Shown here one piece after another: positions 8,906-17,741 of a stretch of 44,445 nt of DNA. This DNA comes from Deltaproteobacteria bacterium. Lineage in GTDB: Bacteria > Myxococcota_A > Polyangia > JAAYKL01. The position numbers and the translations under genes are program-made. Each line of letters begins with the position of its first letter. Position 1 is the first letter of the stretch. The stretch is from contig JAUXHN010000011.1 of assembly GCA_030621515.1 (NCBI GenBank), forward strand, positions 1 through 44,445, given 5' to 3'. The notes under the pieces were generated by a model. It had not been told where the DNA came from, ran no database searches, and saw only the letters and a program-made list of their open reading frames with translations.

Positions 8906-10569
8906 TTTTCCATTTGCCTGTCATGTTTTTCGAATTTTTCGAAGATAAGTTTCAAAACATTGTCCATACCCTGCCTGAGATTGTGGCCAAGCATGATTCG
9001 ACTGTACTTCCTTCTCAGCGCCGCGTCCCCGGCCAATTTGCTGAAGGCTCTCTCGATCTCTTCGTCGGAGACTTCGTGTCCGAGCCCAAGATTCACAATG
9101 CCGTTATCCTCTCTTGCGAAGGTATGACTCAGCTCCCGTTCGTTCTGAGCCATGACAATGATGGGTGTTCCAAGAGACGCAACCTCAAAAACCGTACGTC
9201 CTGCGGAAGTAAACACCAGGTCCGCCCGGCGCATGTACTTGCTGATAGTGCGGATGTCCGCAAGCAGCTCAATATTTATGTTCAGGCTCTCGATCTGGCT
9301 CTTCAGAGAATCCAGGTCCCGGTACCCAAGACCGGTTACCACGGTAATCTTGAAACCCACAGACGGTAGACGACTCAGTACAAAAAGAACTCGTCTGGTA
9401 TAATTGCTGGAGTCCGCACCTCCAAAAGTAATGAGGACTTCGTTTATCTGCTCGCCGGTCGCCCTGGGCTCCAGCAGCAAAAACTCATCTCTCAGACAGT
9501 AGTAATCCTTACCGAAGTAATAGTTGTCAGCGGTATGTTTCCCTTCGTACAATGCATTGATCACCAGATCCGCCCGGGCTGCCCCCCCGCCCAGATCCTC
9601 AAAGTTTACTACAAAACGGCCGTTATCCTTGAGGTCGTTGATGTACTGTGCATCTGTGTCGAGAATGTCGTTGATAACGATATGTGGATTGAACTCCGTG
9701 AGTATTTCCTTGAACTCCGTTTCGTTTTCGAAGAGGCGGTAACGGTAAAAGCTGCCTGCAATTTTTTGTGCACCAAGAGTGTGCTGCTTTTTCGCAACGA
9801 GCAATAGGTCGTGGTCTATCAATTTGGAAGCCAGCATCAGGGAACGGTATATGTGTCCAAGACCGATTTCCCTGTACCCGTCGGTTCGAAACAGAATTCG
9901 CTTTCGGCCCAGCAGTTTGTCTGCCAGCCACCAGTCCATGTAGCTGTCAATATCAACAGCCTCCGTATTGCTCACCACGAATAAATCAATATCCGGCCCA
10001 AATCTACTGGTATTGGTGACGTGTTGCCTTCTGGTAATTACGAAACCGCCGGTTTCTCGATAATTGGCCGGCAGGTACTGACGATTGACCCGCTTTTCAT
10101 ACAGGGGAACATATTTGCCACCCTTCATTGTCCAGGACAGATGCCTGTCGTCGACTACGGAAATCAAGGTGTCTGCACTGCTGTCGAAGAAACGCTCCAA
10201 CGCTCTGTCCACCGAGCGAAAGGAGAGCAGAGGGCTTGTCGGCTGCATGGTGATCACCACATCATATCGGTTTTTCCCCTGCTGCTCGATGGCTGAAATG
10301 GCGTGATGGATCACCGGATCGAGAGGGACATCATCCGCCGCGAGGTGAACAGGTCGCATCACCACAGCGCAGCCGGTGACCTCGGCCGCATGCCCGATTT
10401 CCTCATCATCGGTCGAAACGATGACCTTATCTATCAATCTGCATTTCAGGGCTGTTTCAATAGTGTGGAAAATCAGAGGCTTGCCGTGAAGAAATCGAAT
10501 GTTTTTACGTGGAATCCCCTTTGAGCCTCCCCTTGCAGGAATAATTGCTATCGTTGAAGGCTTTGTCAC
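8902..10569 (-). CDS. Fusion of CMP-nonulosonate cytidylyltransferase (NeuA-like) and PseG/SpsG-like nucleotide-sugar hydrolase
   Basis: A 555-residue two-domain enzyme. Residues 1-222 are a NeuA/PseF/SpsF-type cytidylyltransferase with the nucleotide-binding IPARGGSKGIPRKN (10-23), MQPTSPLL (108-115) and the metal-binding acidic cluster DIDSYMD (206-212). Residues ~224-550 are a GT-B-fold PseG/SpsG-like domain beginning ILFRTDGYREIGLGHIYR, where His239 matches the catalytic His of PseG. TFGGADSSNYT and the later FTSAGRTVFEVASLGTP complete the fold. PseG removes UDP from a 2,4-diacetamido sugar before NeuB acts, and NeuA activates the NeuB product with CMP, so the fusion joins the steps on either side of NeuB. 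Start is GTG with a poor Shine-Dalgarno. It is the first gene of the operon. Confidence 0.88.
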   Translation of the reverse strand: MTKPSTIAIIPARGGSKGIPRKNIRFLHGKPLIFHTIETALKCRLIDKVIVSTDDEEIGHAAEVTGCAVVMRPVHLAADDVPLDPVIHHAISAIEQQGKNRYDVVITMQPTSPLLSFRSVDRALERFFDSSADTLISVVDDRHLSWTMKGGKYVPLYEKRVNRQYLPANYRETGGFVITRRQHVTNTSRFGPDIDLFVVSNTEAVDIDSYMDWWLADKLLGRKRILFRTDGYREIGLGHIYRSLMLASKLIDHDLLLVAKKQHTLGAQKIAGSFYRYRLFENETEFKEILTEFNPHIVINDILDTDAQYINDLKDNGRFVVNFEDLGGGAARADLVINALYEGKHTADNYYFGKDYYCLRDEFLLLEPRATGEQINEVLITFGGADSSNYTRRVLFVLSRLPSVGFKITVVTGLGYRDLDSLKSQIESLNINIELLADIRTISKYMRRADLVFTSAGRTVFEVASLGTPIIVMAQNERELSHTFAREDNGIVNLGLGHEVSDEEIERAFSKLAGDAALRRKYSRIMLGHNLRQGMDNVLKLIFEKFEKHDRQMEK

Positions 10570-10619
10570 AATTGATGTCCACTTGCAGGTCGTTGCAAAA
10601 AAAACGCAATAATTTCTTA

Positions 10620-10648
10620 TGTCTAGTTGAGCGCATGGGGAGTGTCAA
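10620..10648 (-). promoter_or_regulatory. Predicted sigma70-type promoter of the glycan operon
   Basis: Read on the minus strand there is a perfect -35 TTGACA (10643-10648), a 17-base spacer, and a weak -10 TAGACA (10620-10625). The site is ~50 bp upstream of the GTG of the cytidylyltransferase-PseG gene, and the sequence between is AT-rich. It could drive the whole block down to the exporter. The -10 matches the consensus at only three of six positions. Confidence 0.45.
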
Positions 10649-10681
10649 GCCCGGGGGAATTCTGTATGGGTGTGGACGGCG

Positions 10682-11851
10682 TCAGGAATTGAGCCGCTCG
10701 GCAATGAATTCGAGCAGTCGTTCGGCCCGTTTTCCCCATGTAAACCCCTGGGCGTCCAGACGCGCATTTTGGGACAGTTTTTCGGCCAGGGTCTTGTCCT
10801 CAAACAGTCGTTTCAGCGACTGTGCTGCCGCCTGCCGATCGTCCGGTTCCACCCTCAGAGAATTGTGTTCGTGTTTCAACACTTCGGAGGTGTCGGGTAG
10901 ATCAGGCGCCAAAATGGCCCTTCCGGCGGCGAGATAGGTAAAGACCTTCATCGGCAAAACTGTGCGACCGCCTACTTTGAGCGGCTGTGCCGTGGGTGGA
11001 ATGAGCAGGACATCGGCAGCGGTCAAATAAAGAGGCACGTCCTTTATTGCTACGCGTCCGGTAAGCAATACGTTGTCCAATTGCCTTGCCCTGGCGTTCG
11101 CCGCCAACTCGGCCGTCTCCTGTTCATTGCCACCGACCAGGACGAAGAGCGTGTCAGGCAGATCCTCGGCCAGTTCGAGTATGGAATCCATGCCCTTGTC
11201 TTTGCGAATGTGGCCGGCGTAAAGAGCAATATTTCGGTCTGGTGACCACGACAGCTTTTTCCTGACTTCTGATTTGCCTGGAACAGAGTCGAAGTCAGAC
11301 GGATCATACCCATTGGGGATAGCTCCGATGAGCTCTGGCGTAACTCCCGAGTCGACCATCACCTGTTTCGCATAGGCGGAATGGGTCGATATCCCCAAAA
11401 AACGCTTGCCCCGGAGCGCAAAGCGCACAACGCCCCAGGCTCGCGGATCGGAAATCGGCAGAGCGCGATAGGTTTCGAATAAAACGGGCAGGCCCAATTG
11501 AGAGGTGGCCACAAGGGGCAATAGATTGCGCGTGTAGACCACATCGTAATCGCCGAGCGCAGCCTTGAGCGGCGCTGCCAGGCCATGGAAAAATTTTTCA
11601 ACACGGAGGTCCGAGGCAGGCCACAAGAGAATATCGCGGAGCTCAAACCTACCCTCGACATTGAAATAATCGCAGATACGTGCCTTTCTTTGCTCCTTTG
11701 AAACGAAAAGATGCCTGGCCAAACGGGGCTGGATGAGATGCACTGTGGCCCCCAAGCCGCCAAGCGCGTCGATGGTCTTGACAACCTGCTGAACGTCCGT
11801 GTGCAGGGAAGGAAATCGTTCATCTGAAATGTAAGCGATTTTCAGAGTCAT
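10682..11851 (-). CDS. Family GT4 glycosyltransferase
   Basis: A 389-residue GT-B glycosyltransferase of the GT4 (RfaB/WecA-partner type) class. The N-terminal MTLKIAYISDERFPSLHTDV is the usual acceptor-side Rossmann start, and the C-terminal half has NIALYAGHIRKDKGMDSIL, LLTGRVAIKDVPLYLTAADV and the PLKVFTYLAAGRAI-type E/K segment used for sugar-nucleotide binding. I chose the ATG at 11851; an in-frame TTG ten codons upstream adds residues unlike the family. It lies upstream of the nonulosonic acid operon on the same strand, separated by ~110 bp that contain the predicted operon promoter. It may add a sugar to the same glycan. Donor and acceptor are unknown. Confidence 0.82.
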   Translation of the reverse strand: MTLKIAYISDERFPSLHTDVQQVVKTIDALGGLGATVHLIQPRLARHLFVSKEQRKARICDYFNVEGRFELRDILLWPASDLRVEKFFHGLAAPLKAALGDYDVVYTRNLLPLVATSQLGLPVLFETYRALPISDPRAWGVVRFALRGKRFLGISTHSAYAKQVMVDSGVTPELIGAIPNGYDPSDFDSVPGKSEVRKKLSWSPDRNIALYAGHIRKDKGMDSILELAEDLPDTLFVLVGGNEQETAELAANARARQLDNVLLTGRVAIKDVPLYLTAADVLLIPPTAQPLKVGGRTVLPMKVFTYLAAGRAILAPDLPDTSEVLKHEHNSLRVEPDDRQAAAQSLKRLFEDKTLAEKLSQNARLDAQGFTWGKRAERLLEFIAERLNS

Positions 11852-11912
11852 GGGAGCTGTTTCTAGCACCAGCCGGCACAACGAGCAACAGTGGTCTACC
11901 TTTTAGTCTGGA

Positions 11913-13223
11913 TCACACCCCGGCGCCGAATGCAAAGAAAGCGATGAAAGCGGCGGCGATCACGTAGGCGGTGACCTTGATGTCTCTGAAACGTCGGGAT
12001 GCCAGGTGGGTGACGACGAAGAGGATGAAGCCGATCCCGAGGCCGTTGGAAATGTTGTAGGTGGCGGTCATGGTCAGGATCGTGCCGAGGGCGGGGATGG
12101 CGATTACCGGGTCCTTCCAGTTGATGTCGGCGGCGCCGGAGAACATGAGCGCGCCCACGACGATGAGCGCGGGAGCCGTGGCGATTGCGGGGACCGCCCC
12201 GACGAGCGGGAAGAAGAAGAGGGTTAGCAGGAACAGACCCGCCGTGACCAGCGCAGTGCGCCCGGTCTTGCCCCCGGCCACGACCCCGGACGCGGATTCG
12301 ATGTAAGTGGTGACGGTGCTCGTCCCGAGGAGGGCGCCGGTAATTGTGCCGATGGCGTCGGCGGCGAAGGCCCTTCCGGCCCGGGGCAATACGCCGTCCC
12401 TTGTAATGTGACCGGTTGTGTAGCCGAGGGCCACCAGGGTTCCCATGGTGTCGAATAGATCGAGAAAGAGCATGGTGAACACGACAAGGATGATCTCCGG
12501 GCGGATCAGGTCGGCCAGGGCCGGGATTGCGGCGCCCAGGGTTTCGGTGGGAAGGGAGGGGAGCGCGACGACGCCGTCCGGCGGAGGCGAGGCCCCGGCG
12601 ACGATGGCGATCGTCGTCGTTACTGCTATGCCGATGAGAATGGCCCCCGGAACGCGCGCGGCGAGCAAACCGGCGGTGAGCAGGAGACCGGCGACCGCGA
12701 TCATGGTGGCGGGGTCGGTGAGATCTCCCAGGGTGATCATCGTCTCCGGGTGCCGGACGACCACCCCGGCGTGCTGGAGACCGATAAATGCGATGAATAG
12801 CCCGATGCCGGCGGCGATGGCGCATACCAGGCTTCTGGGGATCGCCGAGATGATCTTTTCGCGCAGCCCCACCAGGGAGAGCACCAGGAAGACCGTGCCG
12901 GAGACAAGCACTGCGGCGAGGGCCGTGGGCCAGGGGATCTCCAGCTGGCCGCAGACGGTGAACGCGAAAAAGGCGTTGAGGCCCATTCCCGGCGCCAGGG
13001 CGAACGGGTAGCGCGCCCACAGACCCATGACGATCGTGGCCACCGCCGCGCTCAGGCAGGTTGCGAAAAAGACATCGGTTCGAGGCATCCCGGACGCAGA
13101 GAGGATGGCCGGGTTGACGACGACGATGTACGCCATGGTGAGGAAAGTGGTGGCGCCGGCCCCGATCTCACGTCGCCATGTATATTCCCTGGGTTCGGAT
13201 CTCAATTCGTGGGCGGTGGTCAT
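11913..13223 (-). CDS. NCS2-family purine permease (AzgA/PbuG-like)
   Basis: A 436-residue inner-membrane permease of the NCS2 family, AzgA-like branch, which imports hypoxanthine, guanine or adenine with protons. The signature PGMGLNAFFAF (78-88) after TM3 and LDLFDTMGTLVALGY in the middle are diagnostic. The hydrophobicity pattern suggests 12-14 membrane segments. The ATG shares one base with the stop of the upstream MshEN/GAF-type gene (TAATG), so the two are probably translated together although no functional link is obvious. This is a GC-rich gene (about 70% in a sampled line), in clear contrast to the glycan operon. The exact purine is not deducible. Confidence 0.9.
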   Translation of the reverse strand: MTTAHELRSEPREYTWRREIGAGATTFLTMAYIVVVNPAILSASGMPRTDVFFATCLSAAVATIVMGLWARYPFALAPGMGLNAFFAFTVCGQLEIPWPTALAAVLVSGTVFLVLSLVGLREKIISAIPRSLVCAIAAGIGLFIAFIGLQHAGVVVRHPETMITLGDLTDPATMIAVAGLLLTAGLLAARVPGAILIGIAVTTTIAIVAGASPPPDGVVALPSLPTETLGAAIPALADLIRPEIILVVFTMLFLDLFDTMGTLVALGYTTGHITRDGVLPRAGRAFAADAIGTITGALLGTSTVTTYIESASGVVAGGKTGRTALVTAGLFLLTLFFFPLVGAVPAIATAPALIVVGALMFSGAADINWKDPVIAIPALGTILTMTATYNISNGLGIGFILFVVTHLASRRFRDIKVTAYVIAAAFIAFFAFGAGV

Positions 13224-14638
13224 TATTTCTTTTTCTTTTGAAGTAGCCTGGACAGATTATCCGTGGTGATCTCGGCCAGCCGCTTGAGACGTTGCTTTGG
13301 CGGGACTTCCTCTTCGATTCTATCGGCGTAAAGGATGCCGATGTTCTTGTCGTGGATGGCCAGTGGAATGATGACCGCTCGATCGGGTCGTCCTCCGAGG
13401 GACGCCGCCAGCACCGAATCGGCCGGGTTGCGCGCGAGAGGGCCAATGTGGATCTGCCCGTCCTTGACCGCCTTCGACAGCGTGGAGGGCGTGGACACGG
13501 GCACCCAGAAGGAGCGAGCGGCCTCGATGCTCGTGAAATCTCCCACGATGCTGAAGCCCCGAATCTCCGAGCGCCTGACCGTGAAGAAGACGGCCCGTTT
13601 CGCGAATCTGGTGAGAGCCTCCAGGGCCAGGGAGATGATCTCGTCGCGCTCCTTCGCCCGGCCTATTGCCGCTATGATCTCTCCCTCGGTGCGCTTGCGC
13701 TGTGCGGGTGTCGAAGGCGCGCTCGGCGGCTCCGATGCCGCTGCGCCGTACAGCCCCGGGGATTTGTCGCCGTTGATTTTTCCTCTGGGCCACATGTCCT
13801 TCGGCGGGGGCGGATCGGATTTTCTGGTGGAGTGGTCCGGTTTCGGGGCGGGAGGGGCAGCGGGCTTGCTCCATGAATCGTACGCGGGTATGCTCCGCTG
13901 AAGCTTGGCCTCCACCGGCTCCTCGACCTTGCCCGAAGCCCTCATTCTTTCCCTGGTGATGGAGTATGCCCCCGAGGGCGTCGATTCGATCTTCGGCTTC
14001 GAGGGGATCCGATTGACCAGCGGGATCGCTCTCACGGCGTCCTCGATCGAATGCCCCGAGATCTCGTCGCTCGTGGATAGTGGGGCTGCCTCCATGTGTT
14101 GATCCCTGACGGGGGTTTTACCGGGCTTCGAGAACTCCCGGGTGATTCGCTTGAAGAGCGGTATTGGCTGCTCGTCCGGTTGCGCCGGTTCGAGGGGTGT
14201 GGATGGTTGTGCGTAGTAGATGTCGAACGCCCAAGAGATATCGAGTTCGGACACCAGGGCGGGGATGACGGCGCGTCCCGTGTGGTGGGCCGCCTCCTGC
14301 ACCACGTGGTTGTCGGACGGGTCGGTCATCCCCAGCACGAGCTTGTCCCCCTGGAAATCAAGGGGGAGGATCCTCAAGGACCTGGCGAGCTTCGGCGTGA
14401 TCATGGCGATGGCGTCGGGGTGTATGTTCGCGAGCCTGTTTTTGGGCCAGTGGGCCACGGGGAAACGGCGGGCGAGAAATCGCGCCAACTCCCCGTCCGG
14501 CAGGATCCCCTCGGTCACCAGATAGTGTCCGATGGTGCCGCCGTGGGACGCCTGGTGCAGCGTGGCCCTGTCGAACTGGTCATGTGAGATCAGTCCCTCG
14601 GCGAGAAGCATCCTGATGGCCTGTGTCATTGACGCCAT
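13223..14638 (-). CDS. MshEN (GspE N-terminal-like) protein with C-terminal GAF-like domain
   Basis: About 471 residues from the preferred ATG at 14638. The first ~150 residues (MLLAEGLISHDQFDRA, then GTIGHYLVTEGILPDGELARFLARRF) match the MshEN/T2SSE N-terminal domain found on type II secretion and type IV pilus ATPases and on regulators; some MshEN domains bind c-di-GMP. A long Pro/Ser-rich linker follows. The last ~150 residues (ALTRFAKRAVFFTVRR to DKNIGILYADRI) look like a GAF domain, ending in a Lys tail. There is no Walker ATPase domain, so it is not a secretion ATPase but more likely a regulator or scaffold. Starts at 14767 or 14731 are open but would overlap or crowd the divergent lipoprotein gene; ATG 14629 is another option. 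Start choice is uncertain. Confidence 0.65.
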   Translation of the reverse strand: MASMTQAIRMLLAEGLISHDQFDRATLHQASHGGTIGHYLVTEGILPDGELARFLARRFPVAHWPKNRLANIHPDAIAMITPKLARSLRILPLDFQGDKLVLGMTDPSDNHVVQEAAHHTGRAVIPALVSELDISWAFDIYYAQPSTPLEPAQPDEQPIPLFKRITREFSKPGKTPVRDQHMEAAPLSTSDEISGHSIEDAVRAIPLVNRIPSKPKIESTPSGAYSITRERMRASGKVEEPVEAKLQRSIPAYDSWSKPAAPPAPKPDHSTRKSDPPPPKDMWPRGKINGDKSPGLYGAAASEPPSAPSTPAQRKRTEGEIIAAIGRAKERDEIISLALEALTRFAKRAVFFTVRRSEIRGFSIVGDFTSIEAARSFWVPVSTPSTLSKAVKDGQIHIGPLARNPADSVLAASLGGRPDRAVIIPLAIHDKNIGILYADRIEEEVPPKQRLKRLAEITTDNLSRLLQKKKK

Positions 14639-14749
14639 CTTAGCAGGGAGGGCGTAGGTCGGAAAGGGGGCTTGTGGAGGACGAAAGTAGATGCTGGACG
14701 CGGACGGTCCGATGCATTTAGGATTGTCCATGAAGCCAAAGGATAAAAA

Positions 14750-16204
14750 ATGAGATCGTCGATTCACGCGGTTGTGTTTTTATTGTTCGCCCTGAGCGCA
14801 GCTGCGTGCTGGGGAGAGGTAAAGGACATCTATCCGACGGACGGTGGCACCGATACGAACACGGACACGGGAGAGGAGCCGGTGGAGCCCGAGATGTTCC
14901 CCGGGGGCGGAACCGGTGGAGGTCCCATCGCGGGGCGCATCAACGTATACGTTCTGGGGGAGGTCGGCGGGTTGGTTTTGCCCGACGCGAAGGTGATGGT
15001 CGAGAGTTCGGAAGGGATTCTTATCGGGGAGACGGACGATACCGGTCTGGCCCAGCTTGATCAAGAAGGGCTCGAAGGGCCCGTGAACATCCATGTGCTT
15101 TGCGACGGCTTTGTGCTGGAGTCGCTTATAGGAGTGAACGCCTCCAACGTTACGATGGTGGCGCGCCCCCTGTCGTTTGCCACTCCGGAAACAGTCACGA
15201 TATCCGGGACGCTTCTCGGCGTCGATCTTCTCCCGCCTCCGGAGGCGGACAAGCATCGGGTAGTTCTTGTTCGTTTCGGGATACCCTCGCAGGAGATGCT
15301 TTCCGCCAGGAACGGACGGTTCGATCCCCTGGGCCCGGGCGAGGACTGGGTGCTCACGGATACGGAGGATCACGAGTTCGAGTTGGAGGTGCTCCGCAAG
15401 CCGGGGATCCTGTACGCGGTTGGAGGTCTGGTCTGGACTTACAACACACCGGATCCGGACGACGACACCATCGAGTGGTTCCGCATGGGGATGGTCAAGG
15501 GGCTGGATACCAGCGGCGGCGACCCGCTCGACAACGTAAACCTTTCCCTGGACACCGGCCTTATCGGCAATCTACTCGTTGATTTTTCACCGAACGATGT
15601 GCCTGTCGCATACACGATCACGAACGCCTATCTGGGTCTGGACTTCGCGGCGCAGGGGACCGTCTGGTTCGAGTACGCCTCCACCGGTGGCTCGTTCCTG
15701 TTCGCCGTTCCCCTGTACGACGGTGACATCGCCGAGGCCGACATCCTGCTTGTGGGATCCGGCGGGCAGCTGGTTGAACCGGGGGATGAGGATATTCCCG
15801 GGATCGACATGCCCATGGCGTTCAGATTCGATCGCGGGCTCGACAATTTCGAGGGATTTTCCGAGGTGGCCCTGCCCATGCTGGCCATTCCCTCCCCCAC
15901 GCTCGGCATCAACTGGGACGGAAACGCCCTCGGTTCGCTTCCACCGCCGGTCATCTCCATGGGGCTGGTCGTGTGGGACGACCCGGACGGACCGGAGTTC
16001 TGGCGACTCGTGTCCGCGGGTGCGCTTCCCATGAGCATTTCGCCCCCGGACCTGCCGTCCGACTGGGACTGGAGCGGGGTGCCCGCCACCGGAGTGAATA
16101 TCAGCATCATGGTCTCGGATTTCGAGGTGGACATGAACGACATGCTCTTTTCCGACTATCCCGGGATCGTGGACAGTCTGGCCGTGAACGAGGAGCTCTT
16201 CTAG
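14750..16204 (+). CDS. Predicted lipoprotein with carboxypeptidase-regulatory-like domain
   Basis: A 484-residue secreted protein of unknown function. It has a lipoprotein signal peptide with the lipobox SAAAC (Cys20), then a low-complexity Asp/Thr/Gly/Pro linker (about 28-62). A segment of about 64-130 (GRINVYVLGEVGGLVLPDAKVMV followed by GETDDTGLAQLD) resembles the carboxypeptidase-regulatory-like beta-sandwich common in surface proteins. The remainder is acidic and beta-rich without a recognised domain. AAGGA lies 7 bases before the ATG. An 11-bp odd palindrome CGGAC-G-GTCCG (14701-14711) sits in the divergent upstream gap and could be an operator. The gene is 12 bp from dapF, so they may be co-transcribed. 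Confidence 0.75.
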   Translation: MRSSIHAVVFLLFALSAAACWGEVKDIYPTDGGTDTNTDTGEEPVEPEMFPGGGTGGGPIAGRINVYVLGEVGGLVLPDAKVMVESSEGILIGETDDTGLAQLDQEGLEGPVNIHVLCDGFVLESLIGVNASNVTMVARPLSFATPETVTISGTLLGVDLLPPPEADKHRVVLVRFGIPSQEMLSARNGRFDPLGPGEDWVLTDTEDHEFELEVLRKPGILYAVGGLVWTYNTPDPDDDTIEWFRMGMVKGLDTSGGDPLDNVNLSLDTGLIGNLLVDFSPNDVPVAYTITNAYLGLDFAAQGTVWFEYASTGGSFLFAVPLYDGDIAEADILLVGSGGQLVEPGDEDIPGIDMPMAFRFDRGLDNFEGFSEVALPMLAIPSPTLGINWDGNALGSLPPPVISMGLVVWDDPDGPEFWRLVSAGALPMSISPPDLPSDWDWSGVPATGVNISIMVSDFEVDMNDMLFSDYPGIVDSLAVNEELF

Positions 16205-16216
16205 GAGATCTTTGGG

Positions 16217-17062
16217 ATGAAATTCACCTTCACCAAGATGCACGGTCTGGGAAACAGTTTCATACTGATGGACGATCGGGGCGATCGGATATCGGGGGGG
16301 CTGAAGATTTCGGATCTGGCCATTGCGGTTTGCTCCCGCGATTTCGGTATCGGTGCGGATGGGCTCATCCTGATCCGCGAGTCTTCCAACGCCGACTTCC
16401 AGATGGTCATTATCAACGAGGACGGCTCCACGGCGGAGATGTGTGGCAACGGTATCCGCTGTTTTGCGCGCTTTGTGGTGGAAGAGGGGATCACAGATGA
16501 GACCGGACTCTCCATCGAGACAGGAGCGGGAATCATTCGCACGGAGCTGCTCGACGGCGGCCTTGTCCGGGTGGACATGGGAGAGCCCGTGTATGACCGC
16601 GCGAGCGTCACGGTCCGGGGCAGGAGGTTCACGAACGTGTCCATGGGCAATCCTCACGCGGTGGCGTTTGTCGAGGATTACGGCTTTGACTGGCGCGTGG
16701 AAGGTTCCGCAGTGGAGACGGACGAGGTATTTCCCCAGAAGACCAACGTGGAGTACGTCAAGGTGATCGGGCCCGCCGAGGCGGATATGAAGGTGTGGGA
16801 GCGCGGGTGCGGCGAGACGATGGCGTGCGGCACGGGGGCGTGCGCGGTGGCAGTGGCGGGGGCGATCGACGGGAAGCTCGAGCGCGTTCCGGTGACCATA
16901 CATCTGCCCGGGGGCGATCTCCTGATCCACTGGAACGAGGACAACCGCGTCATGATGACCGGCCCTGTTGTCAGGGTGTGCGACGGCACCTTTTTTCGAT
17001 CAGCTCGGACAGGGAAAGGTCGTCCGATTCGAACCGGTCGGCGACAATCTCGAAAGGACTGA
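16217..17062 (+). CDS. dapF: Diaminopimelate epimerase
   Basis: A 281-residue DapF, which interconverts LL- and meso-diaminopimelate for lysine and peptidoglycan synthesis in the cytoplasm. The N-terminal KMHGLGNSFILMD and the two catalytic cysteines in AEMCGNGIRC (Cys76) and MACGTGAC (Cys204) are intact. AGGAG precedes the ATG at good spacing. DapF normally ends soon after the segment here reading VVRVCDGTFF (to residue 260); this one continues for about 20 basic residues. The extension is encoded in a 92-bp overlap with the convergent TPR-type gene. The enzyme itself is certain; whether the tail is functional is open. Confidence 0.95.
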   Translation: MKFTFTKMHGLGNSFILMDDRGDRISGGLKISDLAIAVCSRDFGIGADGLILIRESSNADFQMVIINEDGSTAEMCGNGIRCFARFVVEEGITDETGLSIETGAGIIRTELLDGGLVRVDMGEPVYDRASVTVRGRRFTNVSMGNPHAVAFVEDYGFDWRVEGSAVETDEVFPQKTNVEYVKVIGPAEADMKVWERGCGETMACGTGACAVAVAGAIDGKLERVPVTIHLPGGDLLIHWNEDNRVMMTGPVVRVCDGTFFRSARTGKGRPIRTGRRQSRKD

Positions 17063-17741
17063 TTTCGTTTCCGTGTTCGTAGACGATCACTGAGCGGTCG
17101 ATGGACAGGCTCACCTTCCATGAACCGCCCTTCGCGACCTCCGATTGCCCCACGAGCAGGGCGATCTCGTCGAAGAGCTCCCTCGCGGCGTCCGGGTCCT
17201 TCGAGATCCACCAATCGAGGATCTCCAGATCTGGAGGGAACCCGGGAGGGGTGCCGCTCTCGCCGATATTCTTTTTTGCCATTTGAAGAGCGCGTTTCTC
17301 AAACTCCATGCCGCGCTTGCCGGAGGTCACCTGCGCAAGGAGGGAGCGGATGCCGTTCGCCTGCTCCTGAATTTCGGCGTCGTCCTTCTCCTTGAGGCGG
17401 TCCAGCCATTGTGCGCATTCATCGAAGCGAAACCCCTTGCCGCACAGGATGGCCAGCTCCAGGTCAGCCCTGGCGTTTTCGGGATCGGCGAGCACTACCA
17501 ATCTGAAGGATTCTTGAGCCTCGTCCTCGCGACCGAGGGCGTCGAGGATCTTGCCTCTGGTAAATGCGTAGATGGGAAGCAGGGACTGGTGGAGGCTTGC
17601 GCCGGTTTTTTCCAGCAGGACGAGGGCTTTTTGGGGATTGCCGTCCGTCAGCAGTTGTCCGGCCACGCCGATCTTTTTCGCGGCGCGAAAACGGCGAAAG
17701 TAGAACAGCCGGATGACGGCTTCGAAGATCTTCCAGAACAC
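16971..17741 (-). CDS. TPR-like protein of unknown function, last gene of the recA operon
   Basis: A 256-residue cytoplasmic protein starting with GTG directly after the recA stop (TAAGTG). Residues ~25-110 (GQLLTDGNPQKALVLLEKTG, then YAFTRGKILDALGREDEAQESFRLVV and DPENARADLELAIL) form two to three degenerate tetratricopeptide repeats, a protein-interaction fold. The C-terminal half contains no motif I recognise. The start of the protein is amphipathic with aromatic residues and may touch the membrane. The gene follows cinA-thpR-recA with no gap and overlaps dapF at its 3' end. A DNA-repair role is possible from position alone. Confidence 0.65.
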   Translation of the reverse strand: MFWKIFEAVIRLFYFRRFRAAKKIGVAGQLLTDGNPQKALVLLEKTGASLHQSLLPIYAFTRGKILDALGREDEAQESFRLVVLADPENARADLELAILCGKGFRFDECAQWLDRLKEKDDAEIQEQANGIRSLLAQVTSGKRGMEFEKRALQMAKKNIGESGTPPGFPPDLEILDWWISKDPDAARELFDEIALLVGQSEVAKGGSWKVSLSIDRSVIVYEHGNEISPFEIVADRFESDDLSLSELIEKRCRRTP

